Shown one piece after another: positions 56,699 through 64,000 of a stretch of DNA of 64,000 bases. The stretch is taken from NCBI GenBank assembly GCA_947625865.1, contig CANQQD010000003.1, forward strand, positions 21,613 to 85,612, read 5' to 3'. The DNA is from an uncultured Clostridia bacterium (GTDB lineage Bacteria > Bacillota > Clostridia > Christensenellales > Borkfalkiaceae). Position 1 is the stretch's first letter. Every line of letters starts with the position of its first letter. A program made the translations under genes and the position numbers. The notes below the pieces were generated by a model. It searched no databases. It saw nothing but the letters and a program-made list of their open reading frames with translations, and was not told where the DNA came from.

Positions 56699-58378
56699 AT
56701 GGATTACAAACAATATATCGCACAAAAACTTAAAATCGAAGGTGTGTCCGAAGATGAGATAGCCGCCGCAATAGCGCTTCCGCCCAATTCCGAAATGGGC
56801 GACTATGCGTTGCCGTGCTTTAAATTTTCAAAGATTTTACGCAAAAGTCCCGTTATAATAGCCGAAGAGCTGAAAGCAGGGTTTATGACCGACGATATCA
56901 TAAGCGAAGTTTCGGCAGTGAACGGCTATCTTAATTTTAAGATCAACAAGTCCGGTCTTGCGGACAGCGTTCTTAACAAAATTTTAAATGACGGGGAGAA
57001 GTACGGCTCTTCGGACATGGGCGCAGGAAAAACAATTTGCATAGATTATTCTTCGGTTAATATCGCCAAGCCTTTTCATATAGGCCATCTCTCGACTACC
57101 GTTATAGGCGGCGCGCTCTACAAAATATATAAATTTTTGGGCTATAATGTCGTAGGTATCAACCATCTCGGCGACTACGGCACGCAGTTCGGGAAACTGA
57201 TTTGCGCATACAAGCATTGGGGTAACAAGGAAGATGTTCAAAAAGGCGGCATACACGCCATAAACGACCTGTACGTCCGTTTTAATAACGAAGCCGACGA
57301 ACAAATGGAGAGTGAAGCGCGCGAGTATTTCAGGCTCATAGAGAGCGGCGACAGGGAGGCGAACGAGCTTTTTGAGTGGTTTAAGGAGCTTACGCTTGAA
57401 TATGTAAAGAAAATTTACGAAAAGCTCAATATCACATTTGACAGCTATGCGGGCGAACGCTTCTACACCGATAAAATGCAGCCCATCATTGACGAACTTA
57501 ATAATAAGGGGCTTTTAAAGGAGAGCAACGGCGCCAAAATCGTCGATCTGGAGCCGTATGGCATGTCGCCTTGTCTTATTTTGCGGTCGGACGGGGCGTC
57601 GCTCTATGCAACGCGCGATCTCGCTGCGGCGGTTTATCGTAAAAACACTTATGATTTCTATAAGTGTCTATATGTTGTGGCATATCAACAAAATCTGCAT
57701 TTCAAGCAGGTATTCAAGGTGCTTGAGCTCATGGGCAAGGAGTGGGCAAAGGATCTCGTGCACGTCGCCTACGGCATGGTTTCGCTTGAAGACGGCGCGA
57801 TGTCCACAAGAAAGGGCAAGGTGGTTTGGCTTGAGGACGTAATAAATAAATGCGTTGATAAGGCGTACACGATAATCAACGAGAAAAATCCCGACCTTGA
57901 TAATAAGGAAGAAACGGCAAATCTCGTAGGTTTGGGCGCAGTTATTTTCGGCGCGCTCTACAACAATAAAATTAAGGATATAGTTTTCTCATACGATAAG
58001 GTTCTGTCGTTTGAGGGTGAGACAAGCGTCTACGTGCAATATACCTGCGCGCGTGCAAATTCGGTGCTCTCGAAATGCAACGCGGCGTTTACTGTCCCCG
58101 GCGGGTATAAGCCGAATAAAGAGGAGTCCGAGGTTATCAAGGCTCTCGGTTCCTTCCCCGAAACAGTAAAGGACGCTGCGGAGAAATATGAACCTTCATA
58201 TATAGCCCGTTATGCGGTCGACCTTGCGCAAAAGTATAATAAATTCTATATCGACTGCAAAATTCTGACGGCTGAGGGGGACGCCAGGGATTTTCGCTTG
58301 AGCCTTACAAAGGCGACCCTGCTTACTCTTAAAAACGCCCTGACATTGCTCGGCATAGGCGTGCCGGAAAAAATGTAA
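56699..58378 (+). CDS. argS: Arginine--tRNA ligase
   Basis: DYSSVNIAKPFHIGHLSTTVIGGAL; MSTRKGKVVWLEDVI; DALR C-terminus. Confidence 0.97.
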   Translation: MDYKQYIAQKLKIEGVSEDEIAAAIALPPNSEMGDYALPCFKFSKILRKSPVIIAEELKAGFMTDDIISEVSAVNGYLNFKINKSGLADSVLNKILNDGEKYGSSDMGAGKTICIDYSSVNIAKPFHIGHLSTTVIGGALYKIYKFLGYNVVGINHLGDYGTQFGKLICAYKHWGNKEDVQKGGIHAINDLYVRFNNEADEQMESEAREYFRLIESGDREANELFEWFKELTLEYVKKIYEKLNITFDSYAGERFYTDKMQPIIDELNNKGLLKESNGAKIVDLEPYGMSPCLILRSDGASLYATRDLAAAVYRKNTYDFYKCLYVVAYQQNLHFKQVFKVLELMGKEWAKDLVHVAYGMVSLEDGAMSTRKGKVVWLEDVINKCVDKAYTIINEKNPDLDNKEETANLVGLGAVIFGALYNNKIKDIVFSYDKVLSFEGETSVYVQYTCARANSVLSKCNAAFTVPGGYKPNKEESEVIKALGSFPETVKDAAEKYEPSYIARYAVDLAQKYNKFYIDCKILTAEGDARDFRLSLTKATLLTLKNALTLLGIGVPEKM

Positions 58379-58379
58379 A

Positions 58380-59030
58380 ATGGTCAAGGCAATTATATTT
58401 GATTTGGACGGGACATTGGTAAACACCTCGCGCGATATTCAGGCAACCCTGAACTGCAGCCTAAATCAATATGGACTGAGGGAACTAAGTCTCGGATCAA
58501 TAATAAAATTTGTCGGCGACGGTGCTGAAAAATTGGTGGAAAGAGCGGTAGGGGACAGAACGGATCTGGTGCAAAAGGTGTATAAAGACTTTTCGGTCCG
58601 CTATGCAAATTGCTCAAACGAGCTTTCTGCGCTCTATCCTTTTGAGGAGGAAACGCTCAACAAATTAAAGAAGAGCGGAGTAAAGTTGGCATTGCTTACG
58701 AACAAGCCGCAAGCCGCCACAAACCGTGTTTACGATAAATTTTTGGCAAAATTCGGCTTTTGCATAGTACTCGGTCAGACAGAATACTACCCTTTAAAGC
58801 CCAATCCAGCCTCAACAATGGCAATTTTGCAAAGGCTGGACGCCACTGCAGACGAATGTGTTTTTGTGGGAGACGGCGAGGCGGATATCAAATGTGCAAG
58901 GGCTGCCGGGCTGAAATGTATCTCGGCTCTCTGGGGCTTCAGAACGAGGGAAGAGTTGCTGGACGCCGGAGCTGAAATATTTGCGGAAGATTATAAAGAG
59001 CTATATAAAATTTTAAATAACTTTACATAA
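58380..59030 (+). CDS. HAD-family hydrolase, phosphoglycolate phosphatase-like
   Basis: IIFDLDGTLVNTSRDI; ALLTNKP; VFVGDGEADIKCARAAGLKCISALWGFR. Confidence 0.93.
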   Translation: MVKAIIFDLDGTLVNTSRDIQATLNCSLNQYGLRELSLGSIIKFVGDGAEKLVERAVGDRTDLVQKVYKDFSVRYANCSNELSALYPFEEETLNKLKKSGVKLALLTNKPQAATNRVYDKFLAKFGFCIVLGQTEYYPLKPNPASTMAILQRLDATADECVFVGDGEADIKCARAAGLKCISALWGFRTREELLDAGAEIFAEDYKELYKILNNFT

Positions 59031-59113
59031 TTTTACAAATTTTCTGTTGCTTATGAAAAAACATTATGATATAATTTTATCAATAAAAATTAAAATTCAG
59101 GAGTGTAATAAAA

Positions 59114-59647
59114 ATGAAAAGATGTGTTGTTTGCGGCGAAATCGTTGAAGACGACGTAGAGGTTTGCCCTGTCTGCAAGGCAAAGAAGTTTGAGCCCATA
59201 TCCGAAGAAAATAAGCCCGCCTATGCTTGCGAGCATGTCATTGGCGACGGCGTAGTCGAAGATGAGGAGATCATGGAGGGGCTGCGCGCTCATTTCAACG
59301 GAGAATGTACCGAGGTTGGCATGTACCTTGCAATGTCGAGAGCGGCTGAGCGCGAGGGATATCCCGAGGTGGCCGAGGCGTTCAAACGTTATGCCTATGA
59401 AGAGGCTGAGCATGCGGCTAAGTTTGCCGAACTGTTGGGCGAGGTGGTTACTCCTTCCACAAAGAAGAACCTTGAGCTCCGCGCTGCGGCTGAAGCCGGC
59501 GCATGCGAAGGTAAACTTGCAATTGCAAAGCGCGCAAAGCAACTCGGTTACGATGCTATCCACGACACTGTTCATGAAATGGCAAAGGACGAGGCGCGTC
59601 ACGGCGCAGGCTTTGCCGGGCTTTTAAAGAGATATTTCGGCAAGTAA
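59114..59647 (+). CDS. Rubrerythrin-family protein with N-terminal rubredoxin-like domain (reverse-rubrerythrin / NADH peroxidase type)
   Basis: [23 protein letters not shown] then ferritin-like domain with [34 protein letters not shown]. Confidence 0.93.
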   Translation: MKRCVVCGEIVEDDVEVCPVCKAKKFEPISEENKPAYACEHVIGDGVVEDEEIMEGLRAHFNGECTEVGMYLAMSRAAEREGYPEVAEAFKRYAYEEAEHAAKFAELLGEVVTPSTKKNLELRAAAEAGACEGKLAIAKRAKQLGYDAIHDTVHEMAKDEARHGAGFAGLLKRYFGK

Positions 59648-59832
59648 TTCAAAGCATATCTTATTATTTCAGGGGGTCGGAACTAAGGTCCGACCCTTTA
59701 TTTATATAAATCCTCGTTAATTGATATAGCGTATGTCAAAACCGAAACTTTTCGGCAGTGCTTTTCATATTATGAAGTATAGGCAAGGGGGAAAACCTTT
59801 GCCTGACTTAAGATAAAAGGACAGATGTACAA

Positions 59833-60204
59833 ATGTGTAATAACTGTAATGGCGGCTTCCCGGGGATTTTGAATATACTCTTCGGCCGCCCGTCAAATTG
59901 CGGCTGCAATAGCTGTAACCGTTGCGGCTGTGGTTGTAACGGCGGAAACCGTAGCGGCAATAATAATGGCTGCGGTTGCTATGACGCATATTATGCCGCA
60001 CAATACGCTTTAACAAGCTCTTGCGGCTGCAACACCTGTGGTTGCGGTTGCAATTCATGCGGCAATAACAATTATGCGACAGCCAACACCTTCAACAATA
60101 ACGGTTCATACGGTTTTATTGCCGCGTCTGGCTGCTTTGGCTCCTGCGGCTGTGGCAACAGCGGCAATTCCGGCGGAAATTGCGGTTGCGGCTGCAACGG
60201 TTAA
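59833..60204 (+). CDS. Cys/Gly/Asn-rich small protein ending CGCGCNG
   Basis: MCNNCNGGFPGILNILFGRPSNCGCNSCNRCGCGCNGG...NCGCGCNG; about 22 Cys in 123 aa; terminator-like hairpin follows. Confidence 0.75.
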   Translation: MCNNCNGGFPGILNILFGRPSNCGCNSCNRCGCGCNGGNRSGNNNGCGCYDAYYAAQYALTSSCGCNTCGCGCNSCGNNNYATANTFNNNGSYGFIAASGCFGSCGCGNSGNSGGNCGCGCNG

Positions 60205-60285
60205 ATATCCCTAAATTATTAAAGGGGGCGTCACTCTTGTGGCGCCCTTTGCATATGCGGATATTAAATTGCCGAAAATAATGAT

Positions 60286-61071
60286 ATGCGCAAAGCCGTA
60301 AAAAAGATAAGAAAAATTTTCAGATACTACGCCGACAGACGTTTTTCAACCATAGCCGGCACGCTTGTTTATTTTTTTCTTATGAGCATTGCGCCCTTTA
60401 TTTTATGGCTCACCCTGCTTTTGGGCAGCGTGAATATCGAGCAGATACTCCCCGATAGTCTGTTTAACAGCATAAGTCCTTTTATATCCTATCTCGAATC
60501 GTCCGCACAAAGCGCGGCAGGCGGCGCCGGAATAATTTTATTAATAACCTCGCTCTATTCTTCGACCAACTTTTTCTATCATTTAAGAAGAAGCGGGGAA
60601 ATAGTTTACGGCAGTCCGAGAGTAAAGGAGGGGGTAAAGCTCAGGATAATTTCGGCGGTTTTAATAGTTATAACGATCATTGCGTTGTCGCTCCTGGTCC
60701 CCGTTGCAATTTCGGCAAGATTCATACTGCTGACATTTATGCCCGAAATTCTGTGCGACATTATCGCCATGATTTTTTTGACTGTTTTGGCGTTTGCGGT
60801 TGCGCTGCTTTTGAATATATTTGCCTGTCCGTACAAGCTAAAGCCGTCCCAGGCGCTCACGGGCAGCCTTTTGACGACGGTTTTATGGGTGATATTTGTG
60901 CTCGGCTTTGCGGTTTACGTTCAGTTTGCGTCACCCGGAAAGCTCTACGGCGCCATCGCCTCCGTGATAGTCTTTTTACTGTGGTGCTATTTTATGATGT
61001 GCTGTTTCGTTATCGGAATGATAAAAAATGGCTCGTATATGACCCGAAAGCGCTATAAAACTCTGTTATAA
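60286..61071 (+). CDS. YihY/virulence factor BrkB family membrane protein
   Basis: YYADRRFSTIAGTLVYFFLMSIAPFILWLTLLLG; SQALTGSLLTTVLWVIFVLGFAVYVQFA. Confidence 0.92.
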   Translation: MRKAVKKIRKIFRYYADRRFSTIAGTLVYFFLMSIAPFILWLTLLLGSVNIEQILPDSLFNSISPFISYLESSAQSAAGGAGIILLITSLYSSTNFFYHLRRSGEIVYGSPRVKEGVKLRIISAVLIVITIIALSLLVPVAISARFILLTFMPEILCDIIAMIFLTVLAFAVALLLNIFACPYKLKPSQALTGSLLTTVLWVIFVLGFAVYVQFASPGKLYGAIASVIVFLLWCYFMMCCFVIGMIKNGSYMTRKRYKTLL

Positions 61072-61128
61072 AAAATGCTGCATGAGCTTTAAAGGTTCAC
61101 GCAGCATTAATTTTTTGTAAAAAACAAA

Positions 61129-62001
61129 TCAATATTTTATCGCGCACGCAGCAGCCAGCGCACCGGGTCCTATGTGCACGGAAACGCTCAAAGAGAGGGG
61201 GTCGACAAACGTAAATTCAACCTTAGGGAAGGTGTCTTTAAGCTCTTCCTTAAATTTTATCGCCTCCTCGTAATTCTTTGTGTGGGCGATTGAGCAGGTC
61301 ATTTTCCCTTCCTCAACAATATCCTTAAAGCGCGTTTCGAAATCGTGCTTTAAAGCGTTTATCATTTCCGTCTTTGCGTCGGCGAGTTTTCTTACCTTTT
61401 TGTATTGGTCGAGCTTTTCGCCCTGGATCTGCAGAACGGGTTTTATTTTCAGAAGTGTGCCGATCATCGCCACGGCGGGAGTAAGTCTGCCGCCCTTTTT
61501 AAGATATTTGAGCGTGTCTACCATTATATAAATGGAAGACTGCATTTTGGTCTCCATCAGCCATTCGTAAATTTCCTCTGCCGACTTGCCCTCGCTTGCC
61601 ATCTTGATCGCGTCCATAACGCTTTGACGCTGCGTCACGGAAATTCTCTGGTTGTCTACCACATAAACCTTGCTCTTGAATTCTTCTTCCGATTCCGCAA
61701 GATGCTCAAGAGTGTGACAGGTTTCGGAAAGCCCGCTCGACATGGGGATATAAACTATTCCGTCATAATCCTTTAAATACTGCCGCCATACGTCGCCCAC
61801 ATCCGAAGGATTGGGCTGTGAGGTGGAGATGCTTACATCCCCGAGCAGCTTTTCGTAAAACTGCTCCTGACTCAGCGTGAGATCCTCGTAATATATCTCC
61901 TCGTCCATTAGCACGGGCATGGGAACAACGTAAATGCCAAGTTCCTTGGCTTCGCTTTGCGTGATCCCGCTGTTACTGTCGGTCATTACTGCTACTTTCA
62001 T
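61129..62001 (-). CDS. DegV family protein
   Basis: VAVMTDSNSGITQSEAKELGIYVVPMPV; SISTSQPNP; GIVYIPMSSGLSETCHT; GPGALA. Confidence 0.95.
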   Translation of the reverse strand: MKVAVMTDSNSGITQSEAKELGIYVVPMPVLMDEEIYYEDLTLSQEQFYEKLLGDVSISTSQPNPSDVGDVWRQYLKDYDGIVYIPMSSGLSETCHTLEHLAESEEEFKSKVYVVDNQRISVTQRQSVMDAIKMASEGKSAEEIYEWLMETKMQSSIYIMVDTLKYLKKGGRLTPAVAMIGTLLKIKPVLQIQGEKLDQYKKVRKLADAKTEMINALKHDFETRFKDIVEEGKMTCSIAHTKNYEEAIKFKEELKDTFPKVEFTFVDPLSLSVSVHIGPGALAAACAIKY

Positions 62002-62089
62002 TTTAGATTCTCCTGAATTTGTCTGAACACACCAATTATATAAAATTCAGTAGCGACAAGTCAACAAAAAATTGCCGATTGTCTAAAAA

Positions 62090-62461
62090 TTATATTTCGG
62101 CAATGACCTCTATTTCAACCAAAGCGCCCTTGGGAATATCCTTAACGGCTACGCAACTTCTGGCAGGCTTCGTAACGAAATACTGCTCGTAGACGGCATT
62201 GAACTCGCCGAAATCGGCAATATCCGCCAAAAAACAAGTGGTTTTAATAACCTTGTCGATCGTTGTGCCGGCTGCCTCCAGAAGCGCTTTAACATTCTTA
62301 CAGGATTGATGCGTCTGTTCCTTTACAGTTTTTCCTTCGATTTGGGAGGTGGCTGGATCAACCGGTATTTGTCCCGAGCAAAACACATAATTGCCGGAGA
62401 TCTTTGCCTGCGAATAGGGACCTATAGCCGCGGGGGCTTTGTCAGTTTGTACAGTTTTCAT
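62090..62461 (-). CDS. RidA family protein (enamine/imine deaminase)
   Basis: TDKAPAAIGPYSQAKISGNYVFCSGQIPVDP; ARSCVAVKDIPKGALVEIEVIA. Confidence 0.95.
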   Translation of the reverse strand: MKTVQTDKAPAAIGPYSQAKISGNYVFCSGQIPVDPATSQIEGKTVKEQTHQSCKNVKALLEAAGTTIDKVIKTTCFLADIADFGEFNAVYEQYFVTKPARSCVAVKDIPKGALVEIEVIAEI

Positions 62462-62462
62462 A

Positions 62463-63674
62463 TTATTCACCTTCAATAAGCTTTAATCCGTGTTCCCTGA
62501 GCATCGTCTTTATTTGGTTTATATGCTCGAAGTTCCTTGTTTCAAGGCTGACCTTTAAATAGCAGCCGTTTATATCCGTGCCCTCGTTGGTTCTTTCGTG
62601 CAGTACGCCCGTAACGTTCGCGCCGCTTTGAGCTATTATGGAAATAACCTCTTTGAGCTGTCCGGGTCTGTCTACAAGCTCAAGGGTGAGGGTGGTGCAC
62701 CTGCCCGACATAAGGAGCCCGCGGTTTATCACGCGCGAAAGAATATTAACGTCTATGTTACCGCCGGAAATCAGGCAACAAACCTTTTTGCCTTTGATAT
62801 CCGGTATTTTATTGAACATTACGGCTGCAAGAGACACCGCGCCTGCGCCCTCGGCAATCATTTTTTGCTTTTCGATGAGCGCGAGGATAGCCGCGGAGAT
62901 CTGTTCGTCCGTGACCGTAACTATATCGTCCACATATTTTGAGCAAAGTTCGTAGGTCAGGCTTCCGGGTGATTTAACGGCAATGCCGTCGGCTATGGTG
63001 GAAACAGAGGGAAGAGTCTCCAGTTTGCCGTCATGGACGGAGTTAGCCATAGAGGGCGCGCCGGTCGATTGAACGCCGTAGATCCTTATTTTCGGATTGA
63101 GTGATTTTACAGCATACGCAACGCCGGCAATCAGGCCGCCGCCACCTACGGGCACGACTATTGCGTCAACGTCGGGCAACTCGTTAATGATCTCAAGTCC
63201 TATAGTTCCCTGACCGGCAATAATGTCGTCGTCGTCAAAGGGGTGGATGAGGGTGTAGCCGTATTGCTCTTTAAGTTTTTCGGCTTCGTTGTGCGCGTCG
63301 TCGTAAACGCCGGGAACAAGAATAACCTCCGCGCCGTAGCCCTTCGTGGCTTCGATCTTGGAAATAGGCGCGCCGTCCGGCATACAGATTTTTGCGTTGA
63401 TGCCGAACTTTTTCGAGGCTATGGCAACGCCCTGCGCATGGTTGCCCGCCGAGCAGGCGATAACGCCCTTTGCTTTCTCCTCTTCGGAAAGCTGCGATAT
63501 TTTATAATACGCGCCGCGTACTTTGAATGAGCCGGTGCGCTGTAGGTTTTCGGGCTTGAGATAAATGTCGCAGCCTGTAATCAGCGATAAGACGTGCGAA
63601 TTAATGATATCCGTATGTCTTACAAACCCTTTGAGAACGTATTGGGCATGATATATTTTATCGAGAGTAAGCAT
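62463..63674 (-). CDS. ilvA: Threonine ammonia-lyase (biosynthetic/catabolic dehydratase with C-terminal ACT domain)
   Basis: KPENLQRTGSFKVRGAYYKI; ACSAGNHAQGVAIA; VPVGGGGLIAGVA; C-terminal ACT-like region. Confidence 0.93.
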   Translation of the reverse strand: MLTLDKIYHAQYVLKGFVRHTDIINSHVLSLITGCDIYLKPENLQRTGSFKVRGAYYKISQLSEEEKAKGVIACSAGNHAQGVAIASKKFGINAKICMPDGAPISKIEATKGYGAEVILVPGVYDDAHNEAEKLKEQYGYTLIHPFDDDDIIAGQGTIGLEIINELPDVDAIVVPVGGGGLIAGVAYAVKSLNPKIRIYGVQSTGAPSMANSVHDGKLETLPSVSTIADGIAVKSPGSLTYELCSKYVDDIVTVTDEQISAAILALIEKQKMIAEGAGAVSLAAVMFNKIPDIKGKKVCCLISGGNIDVNILSRVINRGLLMSGRCTTLTLELVDRPGQLKEVISIIAQSGANVTGVLHERTNEGTDINGCYLKVSLETRNFEHINQIKTMLREHGLKLIEGE

Positions 63675-63913
63675 ATTATTCCCCTTTTTCAATAATTGAA
63701 TTATATAATTTTGCGCATACAAAGTCAACATAAAACCTAAAACTTTGTTATAAAAAGAGTAAATGAAGCCTATGGGTCGGTGTGAGTTTGTTAAGGCAAA
63801 GCACGCCTAAATGCCAAATAGCTTTTTACCCGCTTGATTTTCATGTTGGTTTATGGTATAATCATAATACTGATAAACATGATAAACAGGAATTTAGCGA
63901 GAACAAGTAAGTA

Positions 63914-64000
63914 ATGGAGTATGAGAATATTTTACAAGTCGATTGCCGCAAATCATTTCGTGAATGGCTCAGCGTTTATTCAGAACAAGAGATAGAATGC
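63914..64000 (+). CDS. 5' fragment of a YdeI/OmpD-associated-like protein (runs off the window)
   Basis: MEYENILQVDCRKSFREWLSVYSEQEIEC; open frame to window end. Confidence 0.5.
   Translation, partial: MEYENILQVDCRKSFREWLSVYSEQEIEC

Noticed and set aside
59114-59647. Rubrerythrin with N-terminal rubredoxin domain as novel architecture
   Set aside because: The reverse order is already known (reverse rubrerythrin) in anaerobes.
59765-60058. 97-aa minus-strand His/Arg/Ser-rich ORF opposite the Cys-rich gene
   Set aside because: Repetitive composition is a direct reflection of the Cys/Gly codons on the plus strand; no RBS.

Overview
The 64 kb window is a gene-dense bacterial chromosome segment. 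It is most consistent with a low/medium-GC Bacillota (Clostridia-like) genome, because it carries a Spo0A homologue, DUF4364 and TSCPD proteins, NfnAB and coaX. Housekeeping genes are easy to recognise: malic enzyme, serS, argS, ychF, gap, fba, hom, coaX, gdhA, murG, ilvA-type dehydratase, nfnA/nfnB, mntP, ABC transporters, and tRNA-Leu, -Ser, -Gly and -Pro. I see no rRNA, CRISPR array, IS element or prophage. Accessory content of interest: (i) a pectate-lyase-like locus with a nearly identical 573-bp-period tandem domain repeat; (ii) an XRE regulator divergent from a TM2-like membrane protein with an embedded beta-domain; (iii) two adjacent very large membrane-anchored surface proteins, one with a Tyr-rich helix plus Pro-rich segment reminiscent of AgI/II stalks and one with a C-terminal cytoplasmic domain; (iv) a Spo0A whose receiver lacks the usual acidic pair; (v) two Cys/Gly-rich small proteins ending in the same CGCGCNG motif; (vi) a tRNA-Ser whose 3' end is mirrored in an 18-bp perfect inverted repeat flanking a terminator; (vii) a tRNA-Pro with an AGG anticodon; (viii) several perfect palindromic operators inside or next to canonical promoters. 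Family assignments come from reading motifs by eye; no database search was run.
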